Below, piece by piece: positions 19,210 through 27,084 of a stretch of DNA of 64,000 nucleotides. Position numbers and translations under genes: made by a program. Below the pieces are notes generated by a model. It worked only from the letters and a program-made list of their open reading frames with translations. It was not told the origin of the DNA and did no database searches. The stretch is from the NCBI RefSeq assembly GCF_001423585.1, contig NZ_LMOP01000013.1, positions 128,921-192,920 on the forward strand, in the 5' to 3' direction. Source of the DNA: Xanthomonas sp. Leaf148 (GTDB taxonomy: Bacteria; Pseudomonadota; Gammaproteobacteria; Xanthomonadales; Xanthomonadaceae). How positions within the stretch are numbered: the stretch's first letter is position 1; every line of letters starts with the position of its first letter.

Positions 19210-21663
19210 TCATTCCTCCACCGTTGCGGCTGGCGCGGCGATGCGCAGCGGTTGGTATTCCTGGCGCCGCTCGCCGGCGATGCGCGCCTTCCAGGGGTCG
19301 ACCAGGCCTTCGAGCGAATACAACAGCCGCTCGTACAGCGCACGCCGGTTGGCCGCGTCGTCGACCACCTGCGCACGGATGTAATCCAGCCCCACGCGTG
19401 CGATGTAGTGCACCGTGCGATCCAGGTAATAGGCCTGTTCGCGATACAGCTGCAAAAACGCACCGGTGTATTCGCGTACTTCCTCGGCCGTGGTCACCTT
19501 GACCAGAAAGCGCGCAACCTCGGTCTTGATGCCGCCATTGCCGCCAACATGCAGCTCCCAGCCCGAGTCCACCGCGATAATGCCCACATCCTTGATGCCG
19601 GATTCGGCGCAATTCCGCGGGCAACCAGACACCGCCAGCTTCACCTTGTGCGGGCTCCACATGTTGGCCAGCATGGTTTCCAGATCTATGCCCATCTGCG
19701 TGCTGTTCTGGGTGCCGAAGCGGCAAAACTCGCTGCCCACGCAGGTCTTTACCGTGCGGATCGACTTGCCGTAGGCATGGCCGGACGGCATGCCCAGATC
19801 GCGCCACACATCCACCAGATCTTCTTTCTTGACGCCAAGCAGATCGATGCGCTGTCCGCCGGTTACCTTGACCATCGGCACCGCGTACTTGTCGGCGACA
19901 TCGGCAATGCGGCGCAACTCGCTGGCGTTGGTCACCCCGCCTTTCATCTGCGGAATCACCGAGAAGGTGCCGTCTTTCTGGATGTTGGCGTGCGCGCGCT
20001 CGTTGATGAAACGCGATTGCGGGTCGTCGATGGCTTCATGCGGCCAGGTCGAGAGCATGTAGTAGTTGATCGCCGGCCGGCAGGTGGCGCAGCCATTGGG
20101 CGTGCGCCACTCCATGAAGGCATAGGCCTGCGCGTGGGTCAGTAGTTTGTGTTCGCGAATGGCACGGCGCACTTCGCCATGACTCAAGTCGGTACACGCG
20201 CAAACCGCCTTGGTTTTTGGGGTTTCCTGGAAGTTGGAGCCCAGGCAGTTCATCAGGATCTGTTCGACCAAGCCGGTGCACGAACCGCAGGAACTGGCCG
20301 CCTTGGTGTGCTTTTTTACCTCGTCCACAGTGAACAGGCCTTGCTCACTGATCGCTTTGACAATCGTGCCCTTGCACACGCCGTTGCAACCGCAGACCTC
20401 GTCGGTGTCGGACATGGCGCTGGCGCGGTCCTGGCCGCCGGTGCCCGAGTCGCCCAACGCGCTCTCGCCGAAGATCAATTGGTCGCGTTGCGCCTGGATC
20501 GGCGTGCCGTCCTTGAGCAACTTGAAGTACCAGCCGCCATCGCTGGTGTCGCCATACAGGCACGCACCCACCAGCACGTCGTCGCGGATCACCAGCTTTT
20601 TATAGACGCCGCCGGCCGGGTCGGACAGCACGATTTCTTCGCAGCCATCGCCGCCCATGAAGTCGCCGGCCGAAAACAGGTCGATGCCGGTGACCTTGAG
20701 CTTGGTCGATGCCACCGAGCCGCGATAGATACCGATACCGAACTGCGCCAGATGGTTGGCGCAGACCTTGGCCTGCTCGAACAATGGCGCGACCAGACCA
20801 TACGCAATGCCACGATGGTTGGCGCACTCGCCCACCGCATACACGCGCGGGTCGAAACTCTGCAGGCTGTCGTTGACCACGATGCCGCGTGAGCAATGGA
20901 TGCCGGCTTCTTCGGCCAGCCGCGTATTCGGGCGAATGCCGGCGGCCATCACCACCAGATCGGCGGGGATCTCGCTGCCGTCGGCAAACTTCACCCCGAT
21001 CACTTCGCCCTGCGCATTGCCCAGCAGCGCGCTGGTGGCGGTATTGAGGCGGAACTCCAGCCCGCGTGCGCGCAGTGCCTGTTGCAACAGGTTACCGGCC
21101 ACCGGGTCGAGCTGGCGCTCCAGCAACCAGCCAGCCAAGTGCACCACGGTCACGTCCATGCCACGCACTTTCAACCCGTTGGCCGCTTCCAAACCGAGCA
21201 GGCCGCCACCGATCACCACCGCATGCTGTCTGCTGCGCGCGGTGTCGATCATGGTGCGGGTGTCCTGGATATCGCGATACCCGATCACGCCTTTCAACGT
21301 ATTGCCGGGAATCGGCAGCACGAACGGCACCGAGCCGGTGGCGATCAACAACCGGTCGTACTCGGCTTCGGTGCCATCGGCGGCGATCACGCGGCGGCGC
21401 ACGCGATCGATGCGTGTCACTTCCTTGTTCAAGTGCAGATGGATGCCGTTGTCGCGGTACCACTGCAGCGGGTTCAACACGATGTCGTCGAACTCCTGCT
21501 CGCCGGCCAACACGGGCGAGAGCAGGATGCGGTTGTAGTTGGGATGCGGCTCGGCCCCGAACACGGTGATGTGATACATGCCCGGCATCAGCTTGAGCAG
21601 TTCTTCTACGGTGCGGATGCCGGCCATGCCGTTGCCGATGACGACGAGTCTGGGTTGCTTCAT
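19210..21663 (-). CDS. nirB: nitrite reductase (NADH) large subunit
   Basis: Reduces nitrite to ammonium with NADH; 817 residues, the usual length. Order of domains: FAD- and NADH-binding pyridine nucleotide-disulphide reductase fold (VVIGNGMAG near residue 7, VVIGGGLLGLEAA), a BFD-like [2Fe-2S] domain (CGCNGVCKGT and CGSCTGLVEQ), a nitrite/sulphite reductase ferredoxin-like half, and a siroheme/[4Fe-4S] domain with TCVGSEFCRFG and SGCPRNCAESG supplying four Cys ligands. ATG 21663 follows AGGA with nine-base spacing; an in-frame ATG at 21684 would add seven residues. It lies 22 bases after narK and is coupled to nirD. Confidence 0.95.
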   Translation of the reverse strand: MKQPRLVVIGNGMAGIRTVEELLKLMPGMYHITVFGAEPHPNYNRILLSPVLAGEQEFDDIVLNPLQWYRDNGIHLHLNKEVTRIDRVRRRVIAADGTEAEYDRLLIATGSVPFVLPIPGNTLKGVIGYRDIQDTRTMIDTARSRQHAVVIGGGLLGLEAANGLKVRGMDVTVVHLAGWLLERQLDPVAGNLLQQALRARGLEFRLNTATSALLGNAQGEVIGVKFADGSEIPADLVVMAAGIRPNTRLAEEAGIHCSRGIVVNDSLQSFDPRVYAVGECANHRGIAYGLVAPLFEQAKVCANHLAQFGIGIYRGSVASTKLKVTGIDLFSAGDFMGGDGCEEIVLSDPAGGVYKKLVIRDDVLVGACLYGDTSDGGWYFKLLKDGTPIQAQRDQLIFGESALGDSGTGGQDRASAMSDTDEVCGCNGVCKGTIVKAISEQGLFTVDEVKKHTKAASSCGSCTGLVEQILMNCLGSNFQETPKTKAVCACTDLSHGEVRRAIREHKLLTHAQAYAFMEWRTPNGCATCRPAINYYMLSTWPHEAIDDPQSRFINERAHANIQKDGTFSVIPQMKGGVTNASELRRIADVADKYAVPMVKVTGGQRIDLLGVKKEDLVDVWRDLGMPSGHAYGKSIRTVKTCVGSEFCRFGTQNSTQMGIDLETMLANMWSPHKVKLAVSGCPRNCAESGIKDVGIIAVDSGWELHVGGNGGIKTEVARFLVKVTTAEEVREYTGAFLQLYREQAYYLDRTVHYIARVGLDYIRAQVVDDAANRRALYERLLYSLEGLVDPWKARIAGERRQEYQPLRIAAPAATVEE

Positions 21664-21685
21664 TGCCTGGATTCCTGTCGACATG

Positions 21686-22894
21686 TCAGACGCGCGCCGC
21701 GCCGGCGGTAGACCATTCGCTGCGCCATTGGGTCTTGACCCCGGCCAGCAGCGCCCAGCCACCCAAAGCGAATGCGGCGAACAGCCACATGCCCAGTGCA
21801 TAACTGCCGGTGTGTTGCTTGAGCACGCCCAGGCTCGCGGCCAGCGCAAACCCGCCGATGCCGCCGGCCATGCCGATCAAGCCGGTCATTACCCCGATGT
21901 CCTGGCCAAATCGCTGCGGAACCAGCTGAAAAACAGCGCCATTGCCAGCGCCAAGGCACAGCAAGGTCAGTACGAACAACGCCAGCGTGAGCGTGGCCCC
22001 ACCCGCACCGAATCCGGCGATGCCCACCAGCACGGCCACCAGCAGATACACCGTCAGCAAGGCACGTGTGCCGCCGACGCGATCGGCAATCACGCCGCCG
22101 AGCGGCCGCATCACCGAACCGGCTAGCACGCAGGCCGCAGTTGCCCAACCGGCAGTGCGCGCATCGAAACCGAATTGGTCGTGGAAGTAGCCCGGCAAGG
22201 CGCTCGCAAAGCCGGAAAACCCGCCAAAGGTGATCGCGTAGAAAAACATGAAGCGCCATGCATCGCGGTTGCCCACCAGCACGCGGCCGTAGTCGGCCCA
22301 TTGCTTGCGTGCGACCGGTGTGGGCGCTTCCTTGGCAATCGACGCAAACACGATCAGCGTCAGCACCAAAGGGATGCACGCCAGTCCAAACACGTTTTGA
22401 TAGCCGAATGCGGCGGCCAGCATTGGCGCGAACAACGCGGCCAGCACCGTGCCGGAATTGCCTGCACCGGCAATGCCCATCGCAGTGCCCTGATGCTCGG
22501 GCGGATACCAGCGCGATGCCAGCGGCAGTGCCACTGCAAACGAGGCGCCGGCAATGCCGAGCAGCATACCCAATATCAGCACCTGCCCCATGCTGTTGAC
22601 GCCCAGTTGCCAGGCACCGAACAACGCGGCGATGACGGCGAGCTGCGCGAGTACGCCGGCACGCTTTGCACCGACGCGATCGGCAAACATGCCCAGCACC
22701 AGGCGCAACACCGCGCCGCACAGGATGGGCACCGCCACCATCAAGGCGCGCTGCTGCGTATCCAATCCCAGCGCTTGCGCAATCGGTACCTGCAACGGCC
22801 CGAGCAGATACCACACCATGAAGCTCAGGTCGAAATACAGGAAGGATGCGAACAAGGTGGGCGTGTGCCCGGATCGCCAGAACGAGCGCTGCAT
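21686..22894 (-). CDS. narK: nitrate/nitrite transporter, MFS NNP family
   Basis: Inner-membrane nitrate importer of the NarK/NasA family, 402 residues with about 12 hydrophobic segments. Characteristic stretches are AGNSGTVLAALFAP (nitrate signature region of TM5), GFSGFASALPGYFHDQ and LCLGAGNGAVFQLVPQRFG (second signature). ATG 22894 follows GAGG with five-base spacing. First gene of the operon; its leader RNA contains an ANTAR-type hairpin array and a terminator. The symbol narK is by family resemblance; other annotations call such genes nasA or nrtP. Confidence 0.93.
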   Translation of the reverse strand: MQRSFWRSGHTPTLFASFLYFDLSFMVWYLLGPLQVPIAQALGLDTQQRALMVAVPILCGAVLRLVLGMFADRVGAKRAGVLAQLAVIAALFGAWQLGVNSMGQVLILGMLLGIAGASFAVALPLASRWYPPEHQGTAMGIAGAGNSGTVLAALFAPMLAAAFGYQNVFGLACIPLVLTLIVFASIAKEAPTPVARKQWADYGRVLVGNRDAWRFMFFYAITFGGFSGFASALPGYFHDQFGFDARTAGWATAACVLAGSVMRPLGGVIADRVGGTRALLTVYLLVAVLVGIAGFGAGGATLTLALFVLTLLCLGAGNGAVFQLVPQRFGQDIGVMTGLIGMAGGIGGFALAASLGVLKQHTGSYALGMWLFAAFALGGWALLAGVKTQWRSEWSTAGAARV

Positions 22895-22919
22895 AGAGAC
22901 CTCTTCGAATGCGATGGCC

Positions 22920-22962
22920 AAAAAAAAACGGCGTCCCTCCGGTAAACCGGAAGGACGCCGTT
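22920..22962 (-). terminator. leader terminator (attenuator) of the nitrate operon
   Basis: On the minus strand AACGGCGTCC-T-TCCGG pairs with CCGGA-G-GGACGCCGTT around a TTTA loop, followed by nine T residues, only 26 bases before the narK start. It lies inside the transcribed leader, so it must be bypassed for expression. Its 5' arm contains the whole AACGGCGTCC of the third hexaloop hairpin, so the two structures exclude each other. Confidence 0.92.
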
Positions 22963-23037
22963 GTCCTGGATGCGTGCGGATCGCCGTTGAACCGCTGCAC
23001 CGTGTACGTGTTGTTGCAGGCACGCCGTTGTACCTGC
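22952..23037 (-). promoter_or_regulatory. ANTAR-type RNA leader with three AACGGC hexaloop hairpins (NasT target)
   Basis: Three stem-loops occur in transcript order. P0 (23037-23016) is GCAGGUAC-AACGGC-GUGCCUGC. P1 (22995-22976) is GCGGUUC-AACGGC-GAUCCGC with one U-U mismatch. P2 (22967-22952) is AGGAC-AACGGC-GUCCU. All have a hexanucleotide loop with A at position 1 and G at position 4, the pattern described for RNA targets of ANTAR proteins. P1 and P2 are eight bases apart, and P2 overlaps the terminator. The inferred mechanism is that NasT bound to P1-P2 holds P2 and prevents termination when nitrate releases it from NasS. P0 is an extra copy of the motif. Confidence 0.85.
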
Positions 23038-23050
23038 ACGTGACTGCTAC

Positions 23051-23066
23051 GCAATCAGCGTGCCAA
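23051..23066 (-). promoter_or_regulatory. sigma-54 promoter of the nitrate operon
   Basis: TTGGCACGCTGATTGC on the minus strand matches the -24/-12 consensus TGGCAC-N5-TTGC without a mismatch. The predicted start, about 12 bases after the -12 C (near 23039), falls just before the first leader hairpin, giving a leader of about 145 bases. Confidence 0.88.
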
Positions 23067-23195
23067 CTTTTTCATCAACACGTCACATTGCCGCAAGCCA
23101 TTGAAAAATTGACGTTTCATCGAATTTCGCGCGAATGCTTCGCGGCTTTCTGGTGGACAGATGCAGCTCGCCACTCCCGTCTTTCGTGCGGCTAC

Positions 23196-23210
23196 GCACC
23201 AATAGCGTGC
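23196..23210. promoter_or_regulatory. possible NtrC enhancer site
   Basis: GCACC-AATAG-CGTGC matches the NtrC dyad GCACC-N5-GGTGC at nine of ten positions. It sits about 145 bases upstream of the sigma-54 promoter, a normal enhancer distance. Confidence 0.5.
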
Positions 23211-23251
23211 GCCGGCCATCCAGATGGCTAGCTAGGCAAGATCAACATGCT

Positions 23252-23266
23252 GCACCCATCGCGTGT
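23252..23266. promoter_or_regulatory. possible second NtrC enhancer site
   Basis: GCACC-CATCG-CGTGT matches the NtrC dyad at eight of ten positions, centred 56 bases from the first site, roughly five helical turns. Weak by itself. Confidence 0.35.
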
Positions 23267-23284
23267 GCCGCAGCGAAGCCGTGG

Positions 23285-23679
23285 ACCTACGGCTCCGCAA
23301 AGAATGCATCTGCGCTATCCGACCACTGCGGTGCAGAAGATGTGTCGATTCGTCACATCCTTGTAAATTCAGGCAAGTGCTGTGTGCGTCGAGGGCGTGG
23401 TGCCCTCGACGCTCGCGGGACACGCCGTGAATCCGTCCGTGGAGGCTCGGTGGCGGCATCCATGCCGCCACACGGTCCCGCGAGCGGCAAGGACACCGCG
23501 CCAGACCGTTGGTCGGTCGCTTTATCTAAGACCAACACACCAGCCCTCTCCACTGGTCATTGCGCGCCTACCGTCGCGGGACCTTATGCGGCATGGATGC
23601 CGCATAAGAGCCTCCCCGGAAGGATGCACGGCGTGTCCCGCGATGGTAGGCGCGCAAGGGCCCTGCAGAAAAACCTCAG
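23285..23679. repeat. 395-bp tandem intergenic repeat, unit 1
   Basis: The unit runs from the GCTCCGCAA block to the AAAAACC block and is repeated next to it at an offset of 394-395 bp. It contains two strong palindromes: 23450-23471 (GTGGCGGCAT-CC-ATGCCGCCAC) and 23583-23608 (CTTATGCGGCAT-GG-ATGCCGCATAAG). Short open frames inside (for example one reading GGMDAATEPP) correspond to the small hypothetical proteins often predicted in Xanthomonas intergenic repeats and are not supported as genes. Confidence 0.8.
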
Positions 23680-24068
23680 CTCAGCCGCTCCGCAAGGCTC
23701 CTTCCGCACTATCCAACCACTGCGAAGCAGGCGAGGTATCGATTCGTCGCGTCTTTATTGATAGAGGCAGACCCCGAGTACGTCGCGGGTGCGATGCCCT
23801 CGCCGCTAGCGGGACACGCTTTGAATCCATCTCTGGAGGCTCGGTGGCGGCATCCATGCCGCCACACGGTCCCGCAAGCGGCGAGGACACCGCGCCAGAC
23901 CGTTGGTCGGTCGCTGTATTAAAAAACAACACACCAACCCTCTCCTCTGGTCCTTGCCCGCCTACCGTCGCCGGACGTTATGCGGCATGGACGCCGCATA
24001 AGGGCCTCAATGGACGGATGCACAGCGTGTCCCGCGATGGTGGCCGGGCAAGGCCCTTCAAAAAAACC
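23680..24068. repeat. 395-bp tandem intergenic repeat, unit 2
   Basis: Second unit. Both palindromes are conserved, one with a single mismatch (TTATGCGGCAT-GG-ACGCCGCATAA near 23979-24002). It ends next to the nasS stop codon; its A-run at 24060-24066 reads as T-rich on the minus strand and may help terminate nasT-nasS transcripts. Confidence 0.8.
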
Positions 24069-24071
24069 GTA

Positions 24072-25151
24072 TCAGTCGCCTATAGGTGTATCGAACAACC
24101 GATTGCGCCGATGATCGCCATCCGGCACAGCCACCCCCACGCGCGCCGCGGCACGGCGATAGTTGTCCAAGCGATGGATGTCGCGCAGCCGCGCGATATC
24201 GTCGTCCTGGATGTCGTGCCATCCCCAGCGCTGAAACTGGCGCAGGAACCACTCGCCATCCGATAGCCAAGGCATGTTCACCGTGCCGTGGCGATGGAAG
24301 GCCAGCGCGGTGGCATCGCGCGCTAGACCATCGGCATCTGCATCGGCATCCAGGCACGCTGCCAGATGCGCCGCCGACACGCCGATATGCTGCGGCTCCG
24401 CCAACCACTGCGCGCAGTGCGCGCGATTGTCCGCAGAGGCATCCAGCCAGCGGCACGCTTCCAGCACGCAGGCGGTCAATTGCTCGGTCAGCTCGGGCTG
24501 CAAGGCGGCAAACTCGCGCCGGCAGGCCAGCACCTTTTCGGGATGACCGGGCCACAGTTGACCACTGCGGATCACCCGCGCGCCGCTGCCCTGCGCCTGC
24601 GCCACGGCCGCCCAGGGCTCCCCGGAGCAGTAGCCATCGATCAATCCACTGGCCAGGGCATCGGGCATCTGCGGCGGTGGAATGCTGAGCACATCGACAT
24701 CGCGCATCGGGTCCACGCCGCCCGCGGCCAGCCAGTAATACAGCCACAACGCGTGCGTGCCAGTGGGAAAGGTCTGCGCAAACACCGCGCGTCGTCCCAG
24801 GTTTTTCAGTACCTGCGGCAGCGCCTGGCCGTCGACAAGCGCCTGCGCCAATGCCGGCGCCATGGTGATCGCCTGACCGTTGTGGTTGAGCGTCATCAGC
24901 AACGCCATCGGGCACTGCGGCCCGGCAACGCCCAAATCGATGGCATACACCAGGCTGGCCAGCGCATGCGCTGCGTCCACTTCGCCCGCCAGCAGACGGT
25001 CGCGGACGCCGGCCCAGGAGGCCTGCCGGTGCAGGTCCAGCTGCAGGCCGTGCACGCGATCCAGGCCCAGCCGATGTGCGGCAATCAACGGCGCGCAGTC
25101 GATCAGCGGCATGTAGGCCACGCGCAATACGGGGAGGTCGGCTTGGCTCAT
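24072..25151 (-). CDS. nasS: nitrate-sensing NasS (NrtA/CmpA-like) protein
   Basis: Cytoplasmic nitrate sensor, 359 residues, related to the periplasmic nitrate-binding NrtA family but with no signal peptide: it begins MSQADLPVLRVAYMPLIDCA directly with the first beta strand. Family motifs include LNHNGQAIT, TFPTGTHALWLYYWL, DVLSIPPPQMPDAL and DGYCSGEPWAA. In the known NasS-NasT pairs, NasS holds NasT inactive and releases it on binding nitrate or nitrite. It starts four bases after the nasT stop, with no separate promoter visible, so the pair should be made together. Confidence 0.92.
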   Translation of the reverse strand: MSQADLPVLRVAYMPLIDCAPLIAAHRLGLDRVHGLQLDLHRQASWAGVRDRLLAGEVDAAHALASLVYAIDLGVAGPQCPMALLMTLNHNGQAITMAPALAQALVDGQALPQVLKNLGRRAVFAQTFPTGTHALWLYYWLAAGGVDPMRDVDVLSIPPPQMPDALASGLIDGYCSGEPWAAVAQAQGSGARVIRSGQLWPGHPEKVLACRREFAALQPELTEQLTACVLEACRWLDASADNRAHCAQWLAEPQHIGVSAAHLAACLDADADADGLARDATALAFHRHGTVNMPWLSDGEWFLRQFQRWGWHDIQDDDIARLRDIHRLDNYRRAAARVGVAVPDGDHRRNRLFDTPIGD

Positions 25152-25155
25152 CTGT

Positions 25156-25728
25156 TCATCCCAACAACTCGGCCATGGCCACGATGCGTCGCGCCACTTC
25201 GGCCAGCTTGACGCCCTGCTTCATCGCCTGCTGGCGCAGCGCGGCGTACGCATCGGCCTCGCTGAGGCCACGTTTTTCCATCAGCAGGCCCTTGGCGCGG
25301 TCGATCTGTTTGCGGTCCTGCAAGGCCTGCTGCACATCGTCCAGGCGTTTGCGCATGCTGCTTTCGTGCGCAAACCGGGCCAGCGCCACCTGCACGATCG
25401 GCGCCAGCCGCGCCGGCGCCAGGCCATCCACCACATACGCGGTGACACCTGCACCCACCGCAGCGTGGATCAGCGCGTCGTCGCCATCGCCGGAAAACAT
25501 CACCACCGGGCGCGGCGCGTGGGTGTGCAGCATCGACAACTGCTCCAACGTGTCGCGCGACGGCGAATCCACGTCGATCACCACCACATCCGGCTGCTGG
25601 CTCTGCACCGCATGCAGCAACGCACCGACCGATGCCACATCGTCGAGCACCGTGTAGCCGGCGCGCGTCAATGCCTGGCGCAGTTCGCCAATGGGCTTTT
25701 CGGTATCGTTGACCAGCAAAACACGCAT
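25156..25728 (-). CDS. nasT: ANTAR-domain transcription antiterminator NasT
   Basis: RNA-binding antiterminator, 190 residues. Residues 1 to about 120 are a response-regulator receiver (MRVLLVNDTEKPIGELR, VVVIDVDSPSRDTLEQL, VVMFSGDGDD); the C-terminal ~60 residues are an ANTAR domain (LQDRKQIDRAKGLLMEKRGL, then SEADAYAALRQQAMKQG). ANTAR proteins bind paired hexaloop hairpins and stop terminator formation; exactly such a leader precedes narK. ATG 25728 is preferred for fit to the family, though no strong ribosome binding site precedes it; in-frame upstream starts would add up to about 25 residues. Divergent from cysG, 84 bases away. Confidence 0.92.
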   Translation of the reverse strand: MRVLLVNDTEKPIGELRQALTRAGYTVLDDVASVGALLHAVQSQQPDVVVIDVDSPSRDTLEQLSMLHTHAPRPVVMFSGDGDDALIHAAVGAGVTAYVVDGLAPARLAPIVQVALARFAHESSMRKRLDDVQQALQDRKQIDRAKGLLMEKRGLSEADAYAALRQQAMKQGVKLAEVARRIVAMAELLG

Positions 25729-25812
25729 TGGCGGCGGCGAGGCGTGTGGACGTGGCCCGATGGTGCCATGCAACATGCCGTTGGTGCGAGTCATCATTTT
25801 GGAGTGGGTCTG

Positions 25813-26817
25813 ATGCCGTTGTTTCCGTTGTTCGCAAATCTGCAGGGGCGTGCCGTGCTGGTGATCGGCGGTGGCGAGGTCGCCACGCGCAAGGTGCTCG
25901 CGCTGCTCAAGGCAGGCGCGCAGATCCGCCTGTATGCGCACGCGCTGTCGCCTGAGCTTGCGGAGTTGATGCAGGCCGGGCGCTTCGAGCAGCTCGGCGG
26001 GGAGTTCGATCCGGCCTGGATCGACACGGTGTGGCTGGTGGTCGCAGCCACCGACGACACCGACTTGAATCAACGCGTCGCTGCGGCCGCGGGCGCGCGT
26101 CAGCGGCTGGTCAACGTGGTGGACGATGCCGAGCTGTCGACGTACCAGGTGCCGGCGATCGTGGATCGCGACCCGCTGGTCATCGCCATTTCATCGGCCG
26201 GTGCGGCGCCGATGCTGGCACGCCGCCTGCGCGAGCGGCTTGAGCGCGAGCTGGATGCATCGGTGGGCCGCTTCGCTGGTTTGTTTGCGCGCCATCGCGA
26301 GCGTATCCGCAGCCAATTTCCCGATATGAACCGGCGCAGGCGTTGGTTCGATCGCGTGATCGATGGGCAGGTGCCGTTGCTGCTGCAGGCCGGCGACGAT
26401 GCCGCAGCCGAAGCGGCCTTCAATGCGGCACTCGACGATGCAAATACCGTCCCGGCGCGCGGCAGCGTGCAGCTGGTCGGCACCGGCCCCGGCGATCCAG
26501 GGCTGCTGACCTTGAAGGCGTTGCGTGCAATGAATCTGGCCGATGTACTGCTAGTCGGCGCGGATGTGCCCCACGCGATCCTCGAGTTGGCGCGCCGCGA
26601 CGCCTCGCGGCGCGCACTGCCGCCCGAGCCTCAGGCACAGCACGCATTGCTGCTGGAACTGGCAAGCGAAGGCCTGCATGTGGTTGCGCTGCGCAGCGGT
26701 ACCGGCTACTGCGCTACGGCAGCGGCCCCGATCGAAGCCGCACTGCAGGAACGCGGACTGGCCTGCGAGCGCGTACCAGGCATTTGCACCGAACGGTGCA
26801 AGCGGCTCACGCCGTGA
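25813..26817 (+). CDS. cysG: siroheme synthase with truncated methyltransferase domain
   Basis: Precorrin-2 dehydrogenase/ferrochelatase part of CysG, 334 residues. Residues 1 to about 115 are the NAD-binding domain (VIGGGEVATRK at 18-28), followed by the dimerisation/active-site domain (ISSAGAAPMLARRLRERLE). Residues 217-334 start like a SUMT domain (VQLVGTGPGDPGLLTLKALR) but stop after about 118 residues at ERVPGI. The KGGDPF.FGRG loop has become RSGTGYCATAAAP and the whole second subdomain is missing, so this part cannot be an active methyltransferase. A full SUMT is encoded at 15241-16017. ATG 25813 follows GGAG with eight-base spacing. Confidence 0.9.
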   Translation: MPLFPLFANLQGRAVLVIGGGEVATRKVLALLKAGAQIRLYAHALSPELAELMQAGRFEQLGGEFDPAWIDTVWLVVAATDDTDLNQRVAAAAGARQRLVNVVDDAELSTYQVPAIVDRDPLVIAISSAGAAPMLARRLRERLERELDASVGRFAGLFARHRERIRSQFPDMNRRRRWFDRVIDGQVPLLLQAGDDAAAEAAFNAALDDANTVPARGSVQLVGTGPGDPGLLTLKALRAMNLADVLLVGADVPHAILELARRDASRRALPPEPQAQHALLLELASEGLHVVALRSGTGYCATAAAPIEAALQERGLACERVPGICTERCKRLTP

Positions 26818-26834
26818 CCAAGAGCGGTTAACAG

Positions 26835-26968
26835 AAACGTCTACGCAGCACCCAAGCGGCGCGGTCGGTGCTCGGAGTGCGTATGTATCTCTACATGCAC
26901 TCAGCTTCCGGTGTGCCGTCCCCACTCGCCTGACGACTGCTCACCACATTTTTAGCCGCTTCAAGTCG
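26835..26968. repeat. dispersed intergenic repeat, copy B
   Basis: Diverged copy of the element at 14925-15048 and 33518-33641: GCAGC.CCCA.GCGG, GTGCTCGGAGT, a CGTCC..ACT block, CTGACGACTGCTCACCAC (closest to copy C) and AGCCGCTTC occur in the same order. It fills most of the cysG to DUF gap. Confidence 0.55.
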
Positions 26969-27084
26969 CAAGCAGACTGCGGCCGTGTCGGTGCTGGGCA
27001 GACCGAAGGACGAGCGCTTACCGCATTCCATCCCTGTGTCGGCCCATCACGCGCATGCAGCAACGGCGCATCTAAGACGTCAAC

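Noticed and set aside
23232..23932. Short minus-strand frames reading GGMDAATEPP and similar
   Set aside because: They lie inside tandem intergenic repeats, differ in frame and ends between the two units, and lack ribosome binding sites.
25740..25800. An AACGGC near the nasT start as another ANTAR hairpin
   Set aside because: The bases on either side do not pair into a stem, so the hexamer is probably coincidental.
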